From Bacteroidota bacterium (lineage in GTDB: Bacteria > Bacteroidota > Bacteroidia > Chitinophagales > Chitinophagaceae): 64,000 bases of DNA. This document shows, one piece after another, positions 1 to 8,757 of the stretch. The notes beneath the pieces were generated by a model that did not search any database, was not told the DNA's origin, and worked only from the letters and a program-made list of their open reading frames with translations. The stretch lies in assembly GCA_016183765.1 (NCBI GenBank), contig JACPEA010000013.1, positions 186,001 to 250,000 of the forward strand. The letters are read 5' to 3'. The position numbers and the translations under genes were made by a program. How positions within the stretch are numbered: the first letter of the stretch is position 1; the number at the start of each line of letters is the position of its first letter.

Positions 1-525
1 CATCCACGGCAGACCTCACTCGAGAAACTTGCCGGTTTAAAGCCAGCATTTGCCAAAGATGGCAGTGTTACGGCAGGTAATTCTTCGGGTATCAATGACG
101 GCGCTGGGGCTATGTTACTGGCCAGTGAAGAAGCTGTGAAATTATTTAACCTGCAGCCCATGGCCCGCGTGGTGAGTATGGGCGTGGCGGGTGTAGACCC
201 TGCCATCATGGGTATGGGACCGGTTCCTGCATCGCAGAAAGCATTGCAGCGCGGGGGACTATCCGCTGCAGACCTGGACCTGGTAGAACTGAATGAGGCA
301 TTTGCTTCGCAGAGCCTGGCCTGCATCAAAGAGCTGGATCTGGATCCGGGCAGAGTGAATGTGAACGGGGGCTCCATTGCCATCGGTCATCCGTTGGGAT
401 GCAGCGGCGTCCGTATCTCTGCCACTTTGCTGCATGAGATGTTCCGCAGGAAATCCAGGTACGGATTGGCTACAATGTGTGTGGGGGTGGGACAGGGCGC
501 TGCCATGGTATATGAGGGCCTGTAA
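1..525 (+). CDS. Acetyl-CoA acyltransferase (thiolase), C-terminal part
   Basis: This is the 3' part of a thiolase gene whose 5' end lies outside the window; the frame is open from base 1. Thiolases condense or cleave acyl-CoA in fatty-acid or acetoacetyl-CoA metabolism in the cytosol. The visible part holds the family hallmarks in order: [16 protein letters not shown], the [15 protein letters not shown] block with the catalytic His, and the C-terminal [11 protein letters not shown] block with the second catalytic Cys. Family membership is secure; whether it is a biosynthetic AtoB-type or a degradative FadA-type enzyme cannot be told from this fragment. Confidence 0.93.
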   Translation, partial: HPRQTSLEKLAGLKPAFAKDGSVTAGNSSGINDGAGAMLLASEEAVKLFNLQPMARVVSMGVAGVDPAIMGMGPVPASQKALQRGGLSAADLDLVELNEAFASQSLACIKELDLDPGRVNVNGGSIAIGHPLGCSGVRISATLLHEMFRRKSRYGLATMCVGVGQGAAMVYEGL

Positions 526-561
526 ACAGGGCGACTAAGGAAAATTTAAGGCTGCTAAAAT

Positions 562-591
562 TTTGGGATATCATAAATAACATTATATTGG
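562..591 (+). promoter_or_regulatory. Bacteroidota-type promoter for the 610 gene
   Basis: TTTG at 562-565 is followed after about 18-19 bases by TATATTGG at 584-591, one base away from the phylum -7 consensus TAnnTTTG. The start codon is at 610, which leaves a short leader. Confidence 0.4.
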
Positions 592-609
592 AACCACTAA
601 AAATATATT

Positions 610-1029
610 ATGAAGAGATGGTTGCTGTTTTTCGTTCTTTCCGTGGGTTTGGTAACAATGGCCCAGGCGCAGCAGAATCCGGCTCCCGCGAAGGATACCG
701 CTGCTTTACTACAGTATGTAGGTAAGTATGTCTTTCCTGAGGGAAGTGTTGTACCGGATGTGACCGTGTCAATTGAAGACGGTGCACTGGTGATGGCATC
801 TTCACAGGGAAACTCGTCATTGGAAAAACAGGGAGAAGACCTGTATACCATCGTCCAGTTCCAGGGTACGGCCAAATTCAACAGGGATGCCAATAAAAAG
901 ATCATTGGCGTCAGCATCAATGCTATGGGTTACCAGTTGGAGGGTATCAAGGGTGAGACTAAAACGATCGCATTGGCGAATCTGAAAAAATACCAGGGTC
1001 AGCAGTTGTTTACTGCGATGGCCCGTTAA
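610..1029 (+). CDS. Small secreted protein, DUF3471-like
   Basis: A 139-residue protein with a clear signal peptide (residues 1-20, ending AQA before QQN). The mature part starts with LLQYVGKYVFP and continues as alternating beta-strand-like segments, resembling the small DUF3471-type barrel found alone or fused to beta-lactamase-like proteins in this phylum. That assignment is by pattern only. The gene stands alone: the thiolase gene ends 85 bases upstream and a hairpin terminator follows. Probably periplasmic or outer-membrane associated; function unknown. Confidence 0.75.
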   Translation: MKRWLLFFVLSVGLVTMAQAQQNPAPAKDTAALLQYVGKYVFPEGSVVPDVTVSIEDGALVMASSQGNSSLEKQGEDLYTIVQFQGTAKFNRDANKKIIGVSINAMGYQLEGIKGETKTIALANLKKYQGQQLFTAMAR

Positions 1030-1055
1030 GAGACCGATTGCTTGCGGTACATACA

Positions 1056-1088
1056 AAAGGCTGGGATTTCCTTATCCCGGCTTTTTTA
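1056..1088. terminator. Bidirectional intrinsic terminator
   Basis: GGCTGGGAT (1059-1067) pairs with ATCCCGGCT (1074-1082) with two G-T wobbles. An A-run precedes the stem and a T-run follows it, so it can terminate both the 610 gene and the converging 1086-1565 gene. Confidence 0.8.
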
Positions 1089-1565
1089 TTGGTAATAGGT
1101 CTCATCCAGGTAAAACAGCCCGTCCTCTTTTTGCCAGTACCAGAACTTCTTTTTAAAGATCACATATACGCCGCGGGCAGATCGTTGCGAGAGCTTCTCG
1201 GGAACATACAATACCCTCGGCGGTACCATCTGGAAACGATAGATCAGGTTTTTTCGCTGGGCAGGTGTAAAGGACCTTGCGATACTCCGGTAATTGGCTT
1301 TTTCTGCAATGGCGGGTGGCAGCTGGTTGCGTGAGGTTACAATGTTGCCGTTGGCATCGATCACGATCATCGGATCTGGAAAAGGGTCAGGTGTTACTAT
1401 TGGATTGGTGGCAGGAGGCGCCACTTCGGTCCTGGTTTCCGGAACGGTTTTCCAGGGGGCGATCACGGCACTGTTTTTGGCAGGTGCATGAGATGCTGCC
1501 GGTTGCGTTTTTCTGCTGCAGCCAGCCAATACCAATACAGCCAGGAAGATCCATGGGTTTTTCAT
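1086..1565 (-). CDS. Small lipoprotein of unknown function
   Basis: 159 residues. The N-terminus MKNPWIFLAVLVLAGCSRK is a lipoprotein signal with lipobox LAGC. A Pro/Ala/Thr-rich linker (about residues 20-70) leads to a basic C-terminal domain with YRSIARSFTPAQRKNLIYRF and an aromatic end. I recognise no family. A 6-bp inverted repeat (GATACC/GGTATC, 1566-1582) sits right upstream of the start codon. It converges on the 610 gene and shares its terminator. Confidence 0.7.
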   Translation of the reverse strand: MKNPWIFLAVLVLAGCSRKTQPAASHAPAKNSAVIAPWKTVPETRTEVAPPATNPIVTPDPFPDPMIVIDANGNIVTSRNQLPPAIAEKANYRSIARSFTPAQRKNLIYRFQMVPPRVLYVPEKLSQRSARGVYVIFKKKFWYWQKEDGLFYLDETYYQ

Positions 1566-1628
1566 GATACCGGTTTGGTATCTGGTATGAAAAAACTATG
1601 CCAAAAAGGATCCCGGCCTGAAAATGGC

Positions 1629-2999
1629 TCAGGCAATAAAAGGGAAGCTCTCCAGTTTGTCCTGCGCCAGGCTTTGCTGCTCACCTTTCCGCAGGTCTTT
1701 CACCAGGCAGGTTCCGTTGGTCAGTTCTTCGCTGCCAAGGATGACCACATAGGGAATGTTCTTCTTTTCTGCGTATTTGAATTGCTTGTCAAATTTGGTG
1801 TTCTCATGAAACAGTTCACAGGCAATGCCCTTGTTCCGCAGTTGCTGCATCAGGCCAAACGCCTGTTTGCTCTCTGCTTCGCCCAGGTTAAAGAACAGGA
1901 CCCTGGTGCCGGCCTGTACTTCCTCGGGAAAACAGTTGAGTTCTTCCATCACATCATAGATCCTGTCTACGCCAAAGCTGATCCCCACACCGGGCACATT
2001 GGGCACTCCGAATAGGCCGGTCAGGTCATCATACCGTCCCCCGCCACCGATGCTTCCCATCTGCACCTGTTTTGCCTTCACTTCAAAGATGATGCCTGTG
2101 TAGTAGTTCAGTCCGCGGGCAAGGGTGAAGTCGGTAGTGAGTGGTGAGTGGTGAGTGGTGAGCGGGTAGTTGAGTACGTATTCGATCTCTTCAATGCCTT
2201 TCAAACCTGTTTCATTGTTTCCGATCAGTTGTTTGAGTGCAGCTATTTTTTCTTCGTTGTTGCCGGATATAGAAAGGTACTGCTCAATGGTGGTGATCTG
2301 TGCATCAGACAATCCCCTGCCAGCAAGTTCTGCTTTTACTTTGTCCAATCCTATTTTATCCAGTTTGTCAATGGCAACGGTGATATCCACCATTTTATCG
2401 GCGCCGCCGCATAGTTCTGCCAGTGCGGCCAATATTTTCCGGCTGTTGATCTTGATCTCTACTGCGACGCCCAATTTTTCAAACACTGCGGCATAAATGC
2501 CGGCAAGCTCCACTTCATTTAACAGCGATTTACTGCCTACCACATCCGCATCGCATTGGTAGAACTCGCGATAGCGGCCTTTCTGGGGCCTGTCGGCGCG
2601 CCATACAGGCTGCACCTGGTAACGTTTGAACGGCAGGGTGAGCTGCCCGTAATTCATGGCCACATATCTTGCAAAAGGAATGGTGAGGTCGTAACGTAAG
2701 GCCCTCTCCGTAATGCCCTTGGTATTTTTTCCCGAGAGTATTTTTTCAAAATCTGCTTTGGCCTGCTGGTGTTTTTCAGGATTGTCGAGGCCATTGTTCA
2801 GGATCTTGAAGATAAGTTTGTCACCTTCTTCCCCATACTTACCCATCAGGGTGTCAAGGTTCTCGATGGCGGGCGTTTCCAGTGGCTGAAAACCATAACG
2901 CTCGAATATAGAACGGATGGTCTGAAAAATATAATTGCGTTTGTGCACAACAGCTGCGCTGAAATCTCTGGTTCCTTGTGGTAAGCCGGGTTTGCTCAT
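1629..2999 (-). CDS. hisS: Histidyl-tRNA synthetase
   Basis: 456 residues, normal for the family. The enzyme charges tRNA-His with histidine. It is a class II synthetase: N-terminal PGLPQGTRDF, motif 1 region FQPLETPAIE, motif 2 (RYQVQPVWRADRPQKGRYREFYQCDAD), the histidine-specific ARGLNYYTG loop near residues 294-302, motif 3 (GGGRYDDLTGLFG), and a C-terminal anticodon-binding domain from about residue 365. Just before ARGLNYYTG lies an odd segment, PLTTHHSPLTTD (about residues 278-289). It is a 7-residue repeat encoded by five tandem heptamers of the intergenic repeat family seen elsewhere in this window. The gene appears otherwise intact. Confidence 0.97.
   Translation of the reverse strand: MSKPGLPQGTRDFSAAVVHKRNYIFQTIRSIFERYGFQPLETPAIENLDTLMGKYGEEGDKLIFKILNNGLDNPEKHQQAKADFEKILSGKNTKGITERALRYDLTIPFARYVAMNYGQLTLPFKRYQVQPVWRADRPQKGRYREFYQCDADVVGSKSLLNEVELAGIYAAVFEKLGVAVEIKINSRKILAALAELCGGADKMVDITVAIDKLDKIGLDKVKAELAGRGLSDAQITTIEQYLSISGNNEEKIAALKQLIGNNETGLKGIEEIEYVLNYPLTTHHSPLTTDFTLARGLNYYTGIIFEVKAKQVQMGSIGGGGRYDDLTGLFGVPNVPGVGISFGVDRIYDVMEELNCFPEEVQAGTRVLFFNLGEAESKQAFGLMQQLRNKGIACELFHENTKFDKQFKYAEKKNIPYVVILGSEELTNGTCLVKDLRKGEQQSLAQDKLESFPFIA
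2135..2169. repeat. Heptamer array inside hisS
   Basis: Five consecutive 7-mers read TAGTGAG, TGGTGAG (three times) and CGGGTAG. They match the unit of the intergenic array at 22662-22845. Because 7 nt times 3 equals 21 nt, the array is translated as a 7-residue repeat, PLTTHHS-PLTT, without breaking the hisS frame. Confidence 0.85.
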
Positions 3000-3064
3000 G
3001 GGTGGGCGTTCATTAAGTAGTTAGTTCCTGTAGGGAGGCGGTTGTCCTCCTTTCCTGTTCGGGT

Positions 3065-3541
3065 TTATGCTTCCTGCCGGTACTGTGCTATCAGCCTGTC
3101 GCAGGCTTTCTCCAACATATCAAATACCATATGATAATCTTTTTCGGTGCCATACCAGGGATCGGGTACTTCGCGTTGTTCTCCGGGGTGCAGCAGGTCG
3201 AGGATAAATGTCACTTTCCTGTCATTTTTTTCCGCCTGCCAGCTTTCGCCACAGATCCTTTTTACTGCCGTATAATTGTCCCGGTCCATCACAAAGATCC
3301 GGTCGAACCTATGGATATCCTCTTTCACCAGTCTCCTGCATCGCTGTTCGCTGATATCGATCCCGTGAAGCCGGGCTACTTGCTGCGATAATAGATGCGG
3401 CTGTTCCCCAATATGATACCCGTTGGTGCCCGCACTGTCTACTTCCCAGTCAAGTCCTGCCTCGCTTGCTTTTTGCGCCAGTATGCCTTCCGCCAATGGA
3501 CTCCTACAGATATTCCCCAGGCAAACCATCAAAATTCTCAT
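3065..3541 (-). CDS. Low-molecular-weight protein-tyrosine phosphatase
   Basis: 158 residues, the usual family size. The N-terminal P-loop VCLGNICRSP carries the CX5R signature (C7, R13), and the general-acid loop DPWYG lies near residue 127. The enzyme dephosphorylates phosphotyrosine in the cytosol; in bacteria it is often linked to polysaccharide export kinases, but no such gene is nearby. It lies 65 bases upstream of hisS on the same strand. Its promoter box is almost at the start codon, so the mRNA is nearly leaderless. Confidence 0.92.
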   Translation of the reverse strand: MRILMVCLGNICRSPLAEGILAQKASEAGLDWEVDSAGTNGYHIGEQPHLLSQQVARLHGIDISEQRCRRLVKEDIHRFDRIFVMDRDNYTAVKRICGESWQAEKNDRKVTFILDLLHPGEQREVPDPWYGTEKDYHMVFDMLEKACDRLIAQYRQEA

Positions 3542-3546
3542 GTGCG

Positions 3547-3554
3547 CAAAGATA
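3547..3554 (-). promoter_or_regulatory. -7 promoter box of the phosphatase gene
   Basis: Read on the minus strand this is TATCTTTG, a perfect TAnnTTTG. It ends five bases before the ATG at 3541, implying a leaderless or near-leaderless transcript. Confidence 0.6.
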
Positions 3555-3764
3555 GTGTTGTGGCTGCAATTATTGTTTGCATAAGACCTCGCTATGCTTG
3601 CTAATGGCTGTTAGTCAGCAACGGCTTCCTATTATGGAATTGTTGCTGCGTATGCATCCTATAAAGAGATAACCGGCGAATTGTTTCAAATTGTCGGCCA
3701 CAATTGTTGCAGACAAATAAAATTATTGCCTAAATTGCCCATCCCTGTTTTAATTGAATGTTAA

Positions 3765-4007
3765 ATGGAAAACGATTTCAGAGCTAAACAGAAGAAAAGC
3801 TATAATTTGATGCGCATGTCATACGACTTCACCATTGCAGTGTTACTGCTGGGAATGGCGGTCGTGATGTTATTCGCAGACAAGCTGAACATTGAACAGC
3901 TGATGGATGAGGACAACAAATTCTTTAGGTATTTTTTTGGTATTCTTTGCCTTTTATATGGAAGTTTTCGATTATACAGAGCATTCAAGCATGATGAAGT
4001 AAGATGA
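3765..4007 (+). CDS. Small two-helix membrane protein
   Basis: 80 residues. A basic N-terminus (KQKKSYN) is followed by two hydrophobic segments (about residues 21-41 and 54-68) with an acidic stretch between them. Its stop overlaps the next start (ATGA), so it is translationally coupled to the PstS-like lipoprotein. No family recognised; probably an accessory membrane subunit of the same operon. Confidence 0.7.
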   Translation: MENDFRAKQKKSYNLMRMSYDFTIAVLLLGMAVVMLFADKLNIEQLMDEDNKFFRYFFGILCLLYGSFRLYRAFKHDEVR

Positions 4008-4930
4008 AAAAGAGTGTGTTATACGGTTTTTTGGGGGGTATGTTATTGTTCTTTGTTTCTTGTAACCGATCGGGGAAAAAAGAAGATCCCCGCGATACAC
4101 CCACCACGGGATTCATCAGGATCAGTGTGGACGAGAGTTTCAAGCCGGTGATCGAAGAGCAGCTGAAAGTGCATCATTCCTCTTTTCCGGATACCCGGAT
4201 CGAGGTTAGCTATAAATCGGAAGCGGCCTGTTTCAGGGACCTGCAGTCGGATAGCACCCGGATGATCATCGTGGCTAAGGGTTTAACGGATAAGGAGGCG
4301 GAGATTTTTGAGAACAGCCTGTCTTTCAAACCCCAATACGGGATCCTGGCCTATGATGCCGTGACCGCCATTGTGAACAGGGCCGCGAAAGACAGCGTGT
4401 TCACGATCGCCCAGTTAAAAGATATTCTCAGCGGAAGGAACAATATTACCGCTGTGATGGATGGGAAGAATGCCACCAGCACCATCCGGTACCTGCAGGA
4501 CAGCGTACTGCGGGGCGAACCGCTGGGAAAAAATGTGGTGGCTGCCCGGAACAGCGATGAAGTGATCGAAGTGGTATCGAATAACCCCAATGTGATCGGT
4601 TTTGTGGGATTGAGTTGGGTGGGAGACAGTTACGACCCCAAACAGGTGGCACAACTGAAAAAGATAAGGACGGCGCTGGTAGAATGCGTTACATGTGAGG
4701 AAAAAGACCTGTTTGCCAAGCCTTCGCAGGCATCACTGGCATATGGTCAATACCCGCTGGCACGCCCCTTGTATTATATATTGAAAGAGAATTCGGCCGG
4801 ACTGGGCACAGGGTTCATGAATTTTATGAGCCTGGAGCGCGGACAGCTAATATTCAGAAGATCTTTCCTGGTACCGGCCAAGATGGGGTTCAATAACCGG
4901 GTGGGGAAAATAAAAGAGTCGGCAGATTGA
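4004..4930 (+). CDS. PstS-like substrate-binding lipoprotein
   Basis: 308 residues with lipoprotein signal ending FVSC (Cys near residue 20). The body resembles periplasmic phosphate-binding proteins: GFIRISVDESFKPVIEEQ near the start, a region in the middle that looks like AVTAIVNRAAKDSVFTIAQLKDILSG, and NPNVIGFVGLSW. No Pst permease or ATPase genes are near, so a role in phosphate uptake is not supported. In this phylum such proteins often accompany TonB/ExbBD and TPR genes, and a TPR gene follows directly here. Function remains inferred. Confidence 0.8.
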   Translation: MKKSVLYGFLGGMLLFFVSCNRSGKKEDPRDTPTTGFIRISVDESFKPVIEEQLKVHHSSFPDTRIEVSYKSEAACFRDLQSDSTRMIIVAKGLTDKEAEIFENSLSFKPQYGILAYDAVTAIVNRAAKDSVFTIAQLKDILSGRNNITAVMDGKNATSTIRYLQDSVLRGEPLGKNVVAARNSDEVIEVVSNNPNVIGFVGLSWVGDSYDPKQVAQLKKIRTALVECVTCEEKDLFAKPSQASLAYGQYPLARPLYYILKENSAGLGTGFMNFMSLERGQLIFRRSFLVPAKMGFNNRVGKIKESAD

Positions 4931-4954
4931 CACTATAATAATAAAAAAACCAAA

Positions 4955-6775
4955 ATGAAGAAGACCGTTTCTTTAATGTTGACAGCGATGCTTGCTGCAC
5001 AGTGTTTGATGGCCCAGATACCGGCTGGGATCAAATTTCTGAATTACGAAAAGAACAAGAGTGCAAAAGAAGCATTTCAGAAAGCTTATGAAGCCAATCC
5101 GAAAGATCCCCAGGCCATTTACTGGCTGGGTCAGGCCATGCTGGCAACAGACGGTGCAGGTGAACCTTCAAAAGAACAGATAGCGGAAGTGAAAGCGCTG
5201 TACCAGAAAGGGTTACAGGAAGTAGGTAGTGATGCCTGGTTACTGGTGGGAATGGGCCATGTGGGTATCCTGGAAAAAGAGGACATCAACGCTGTAAAGC
5301 AGAAATTTGAGCAGGCGATCACATCTACCATTGAAACAAAAGGTAAGAACAAAGGCAAACCCAATCCTGCCATCCTGAATGCCATTGGCCGTGCCAATGC
5401 AGAAGTGGGCAGCGACCAGGGCGATCATAATTATGCGATCGAAAAACTGAAACAGGCGGCAGCTCTCGACCTGACTGATCCGGATATCCTGATCAATATG
5501 GGTATCAATTACCTGAAGTTGGGTGGTGAAAATGGGGGTGATGCCGTAAAAGCTTACCAGGAAGCCCTGACCAGGGATCCGAAGAATGCCCGTGCCTTCT
5601 ACCGTATCGGTAAGATCTACCAGAGCCAGAACAACAAAGAACTGTTCGAGCAGAACTTTGCCAGCGCTATGGAAGCAGATCCTGCTTATCCGCCGGTATA
5701 TTTCAATTACTACGACTATTATTCTACCCGCGATGTGAACCGCGCGAAAGAATACCTGGATAAATATATTGCCACAGCCGATAAGGACCCGATGCTGGAA
5801 CTGGTGATGGCCGATTACCTGTTCCGTTCAGGTAAGAATGCGGAGTCGCTGGCCAAAGTAAAGGAACTGGAAGCGGCCGTAGGTATCAAAACGTTACCCA
5901 AACTGGATGTGCTGTATGCATTCAACTACGATAGGATCGATGATTCGGTTCAGGCCAAGAATGCACTGACCCGTTATTTCGCCAATGCACCTGTCAGTAA
6001 GATAGCTCCCGGCGATTATGAGCTGGCGGTAAAAGTATTCTCTAAATTCCCCGGCAGCGAAATGCAGGCCGTAGGTTACCTGGAGAAAGCGTTGAGCAGC
6101 GATACTTCCAAAGTGAATAAGCTGGCGTATATGGGCCAGGCAGCAGAACTGTTCGGGAAAGCCAAGATGTACGATAAGCAGATCGAATGGTTACAGAAGC
6201 AGGCAGCCCTGAAAGGCGGTACTTTGAGTGAGTTCGACTACTATAGATTGACCAATACTGCTTTCAATGCAAAGAATTATCCGCTTACTATTGAACTGTC
6301 CAAAAAATACATGACGGATTACCCGGGTAAACCTCAGCCATACCGGTTCTTTAAGTTAGCAGCGATTGCTTCTGATCCTGATACCACCGGAGTAGCAGCA
6401 AAACATTTGATGTATCTCGATTCGATCTATACCGTGATTGATAAGGAGAAGTATAAAGTTGACATCTTCCGTAACCTGTATTATATACTTTTTTCGACCA
6501 CGAAAGAGATGGTATCAATGAAGAACGATCCGGATTTTAAAATAACCAGTGATGGCAAAAAAACAGCTAAAGTAGATGAATACCTGGGTGTTGCACAAAA
6601 AGTGGTGGGTATATTAGACCAGATGATGGCTTTATACCCAGATCCCAACGACGATAATTATAAATATGCTGCCCCCATAAAGGCGGATATTATGAAGAGA
6701 ATAGAATACTACTCAAATCCTCCTGTTCAGGGCAAAAAAGGATCAGGCGGGGCCGCAACCGCCGGTAAGGGTTAA
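4955..6775 (+). CDS. Secreted TPR-repeat protein
   Basis: 606 residues with a signal peptide (to about residue 20, MAQIPAG). Tetratricopeptide-like helical repeats run through most of the protein: EAFQKAYEANPKDPQAIYWLGQAM, AILNAIGRANAEVG, KAYQEALTRDPKNARAFYRIGKIYQ, and PLTIELSKKYMTDYPGKPQPY. A low-complexity Gly/Lys tail closes it. Predicted periplasmic scaffold. It follows the PstS-like gene by 24 bases and ends at a strong terminator, so 3765-6775 is probably one operon. Confidence 0.85.
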   Translation: MKKTVSLMLTAMLAAQCLMAQIPAGIKFLNYEKNKSAKEAFQKAYEANPKDPQAIYWLGQAMLATDGAGEPSKEQIAEVKALYQKGLQEVGSDAWLLVGMGHVGILEKEDINAVKQKFEQAITSTIETKGKNKGKPNPAILNAIGRANAEVGSDQGDHNYAIEKLKQAAALDLTDPDILINMGINYLKLGGENGGDAVKAYQEALTRDPKNARAFYRIGKIYQSQNNKELFEQNFASAMEADPAYPPVYFNYYDYYSTRDVNRAKEYLDKYIATADKDPMLELVMADYLFRSGKNAESLAKVKELEAAVGIKTLPKLDVLYAFNYDRIDDSVQAKNALTRYFANAPVSKIAPGDYELAVKVFSKFPGSEMQAVGYLEKALSSDTSKVNKLAYMGQAAELFGKAKMYDKQIEWLQKQAALKGGTLSEFDYYRLTNTAFNAKNYPLTIELSKKYMTDYPGKPQPYRFFKLAAIASDPDTTGVAAKHLMYLDSIYTVIDKEKYKVDIFRNLYYILFSTTKEMVSMKNDPDFKITSDGKKTAKVDEYLGVAQKVVGILDQMMALYPDPNDDNYKYAAPIKADIMKRIEYYSNPPVQGKKGSGGAATAGKG

Positions 6776-6790
6776 CAAAACTGAAGAAAG

Positions 6791-6820
6791 AACTCTCCTT
6801 AACCGGGGAGTTTTTTCTTT
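6791..6820 (+). terminator. Intrinsic terminator after the TPR gene
   Basis: AACTCTCC pairs with GGGGAGTT (one wobble) across a short loop, followed by a run of T. It separates the upstream operon from nuo. Confidence 0.85.
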
Positions 6821-6841
6821 TATTTATATGCCACACAAGCG

Positions 6842-6849
6842 TATTTTTG
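6842..6849 (+). promoter_or_regulatory. -7 promoter box of the nuo operon
   Basis: TATTTTTG, a perfect TAnnTTTG, lies 20 bases before the nuoA start and directly after the terminator. It is the likely main promoter for nuoA-N. Confidence 0.6.
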
Positions 6850-6869
6850 CATCACTTTAATTTTTTCAC

Positions 6870-7271
6870 ATGAGTTGGCTTTCCTTGTTATCTGATGCCA
6901 GTGCATCCCAGTCTGCAGCGAATTATTTTCCGATAGGGATTCAATTGATCTTTGCGGCTGGTTTTGTGGCCCTGATGCTCGGAGTTTCTGCCTGGGTGGG
7001 ACCTAAACGCCAGACCAGCGATAAACTGGAGAATTTTGCCAGCGGTATCGAAACCCATGGAAATGCCCGCCAGCCGGTGGCCATCAAATACTTCCTGGTG
7101 GCGATCCTGTTCGTGTTGTTTGATGTGGAAGTGATCTTTTTCTATCCTTATGCAGTTAATTTCCGGGAGCTGGGTTGGGGTGGATTTGGTGCCGTACTCA
7201 TGTTTGTCGCTTTTTTTATGGTAGGCTTTATCTATATCATCAAAAAAGGAGCTTTAACCTGGGAAGACTAG
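6870..7271 (+). CDS. nuoA: NADH-quinone oxidoreductase subunit A
   Basis: 133 residues, usual size. It is a membrane subunit of complex I next to the quinone site. Three hydrophobic helices are visible, with the conserved ETHGNARQPVAIKYFLVAILFVLFDVEVIFFYPY block (in two parts around residues 61-93) that marks NuoA. First gene of the 14-gene nuo operon. Confidence 0.97.
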   Translation: MSWLSLLSDASASQSAANYFPIGIQLIFAAGFVALMLGVSAWVGPKRQTSDKLENFASGIETHGNARQPVAIKYFLVAILFVLFDVEVIFFYPYAVNFRELGWGGFGAVLMFVAFFMVGFIYIIKKGALTWED

Positions 7272-7354
7272 TAGAAAAAAGGGTAATTAACAGCCCGTTA
7301 ATTTTCAGGCATGAACTTACACAAAGCCTGAGGGTTATAATAACAGGAGCTGCA

Positions 7355-7393
7355 CAATTATCCATGATTAATTACTAATTATCAATTTATTAT
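7355..7393. repeat. AT-rich 7-nt periodic array, nuoA-nuoB gap
   Basis: Units related to TAATTAC and TAATTAT repeat at about 7 nt in the gap before nuoB. It is the weakest member of the heptamer set and could be ordinary AT-rich spacer. Confidence 0.4.
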
Positions 7394-7981
7394 ATGCGTC
7401 CTGTACGTTTCAATATTCACCCGAAAGAACCCATGATCAGAGAGGCGGTTTCCATGGTAGAGGCGCCCGAGGGTTATCCGGGAGAAGGTTTCTTTACCAC
7501 CAAACTGAGCAATGTGGTGGGCCTGGCCCGCAAGAATTCCATGTGGCCCCTGCCTTTTGCCACTTCCTGCTGTGGTATTGAATTCATGGCAACCATGGCT
7601 TCTCATTATGACCTGGCCCGTTTTGGCTCTGAAAGGGTGGGTTTTTCTCCCCGCCAGTGCGACTTGCTCATGGTCATGGGAACCATTGCCAAAAAAATGG
7701 GTCCGGTATTGCGCCAGGTATACCTGCAGATGGCGGAACCCCGCTGGGTGATCGCCGTGGGTGCCTGCGCTTCCAGTGGCGGTATTTTTGATAGTTATAG
7801 CGTATTACAGGGAATCGACCAGATCATCCCCGTGGATGTATATGTACCCGGCTGCCCACCACGTCCCGAAGCCATCCTGGATGGTTTTATGAAAGTGCAG
7901 GAGCTGGTAGGACAGGAAAGTATCCGCCGCAGGAACAGCGAGCAGTATAAAGCGCTGATGAACGGATACGGAATAGAATAA
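7394..7981 (+). CDS. nuoB: NADH-quinone oxidoreductase subunit B
   Basis: 195 residues. It holds the N2 [4Fe-4S] cluster that passes electrons to quinone. The paired cysteines of SCCGIEF, the GACASSGG motif and CPPRPEAI are all present, so all four cluster ligands are in place. Second gene of the nuo operon. Confidence 0.97.
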   Translation: MRPVRFNIHPKEPMIREAVSMVEAPEGYPGEGFFTTKLSNVVGLARKNSMWPLPFATSCCGIEFMATMASHYDLARFGSERVGFSPRQCDLLMVMGTIAKKMGPVLRQVYLQMAEPRWVIAVGACASSGGIFDSYSVLQGIDQIIPVDVYVPGCPPRPEAILDGFMKVQELVGQESIRRRNSEQYKALMNGYGIE

Positions 7982-8079
7982 AGGTATGCCGGCGAGCGGG
8001 TGAATGCAATGCCCCATCGTTTCATAATAAGTATAAATCCTTGTTGCCCGGTACGCCAGGTAACTTGAATCTGATAGAA

Positions 8080-8586
8080 ATGGCCTTAACCAACGAAAGA
8101 ATTCAACAACAACTCACCGAAAAATTCGGAGACATTGTCTTCGGTTTTGAAGAGTCGTATGGCCTGCTCAGTTTTGAGGCAGCCAAAGAGAATAACCTGA
8201 AAGTACTCCAGTTCCTGAACGATGATGCGGAACTGGGTTTCCGTTTCCTGACCGATCTCTGTGCAGTCAACTATCCCGACCAGGCCGGTCGTGAACTGGC
8301 CGTGGTATACCACCTGCACAACCTGGCTGAGAATGTGCGCCTGCGTTTCAAAGTGTTCACCGATATCCAGGCACCGGATGTGTTCACCGCATCAAAACTG
8401 TTCAGCAGCGCCAACTGGATGGAGCGTGAGACCTATGATTTCTTTGGGGTGAATTTTGTGGGGCACCCGAACCTGAAGCGGATCCTGAATGTGGACGAGA
8501 TGGACTATTTTCCGATGCGCAAGGAGTTTCCGCTGGAAGACCAGACGCGGGTCGACAAGGACGATGAGATGTTTGGCCGTGGATAG
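8080..8586 (+). CDS. nuoC: NADH-quinone oxidoreductase subunit C
   Basis: 168 residues from the ATG at 8080. A TTG 39 bases earlier would add a non-conserved leader, so the ATG is preferred. The 30-kDa subunit signature near the C-terminus, ERETYDFFGVNFVGHPNLKR, and FPLEDQTR are present. Here nuoC is a separate gene, not fused to nuoD. Peripheral arm of complex I. Confidence 0.95.
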   Translation: MALTNERIQQQLTEKFGDIVFGFEESYGLLSFEAAKENNLKVLQFLNDDAELGFRFLTDLCAVNYPDQAGRELAVVYHLHNLAENVRLRFKVFTDIQAPDVFTASKLFSSANWMERETYDFFGVNFVGHPNLKRILNVDEMDYFPMRKEFPLEDQTRVDKDDEMFGRG

Positions 8587-8587
8587 G

Positions 8588-8674
8588 GATCGTGAACAGT
8601 GAGACAGGAAGCAATTGTGCGTATCCCTTCTCACTCACGACTGACGATTCACGACTCACGAAAAGCTGCGAAGC
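8588..8674. repeat. Inverted 7-nt periodic array, nuoC-nuoD gap
   Basis: A short left arm (ATCGTGA, ACAGTGA) faces a longer right arm of CACGACT, GACGATT, CACGACT, CACGAAA units, with 7-nt spacing. A separate small hairpin (CCGAC-AAA-GTCGG) follows near 8700-8712. Confidence 0.7.
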
Positions 8675-8757
8675 GGACTGAACGCACCAGTGAGTGACTC
8701 CGACAAAGTCGGGACAGGCACAACGAAGTTGATTAAAGATATATAGCTGATTATATA

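Noticed and set aside
4004..4930. Genuine phosphate-uptake PstS
   Set aside because: No pstCAB or phoU nearby; the setting with small membrane and TPR genes points to another role.
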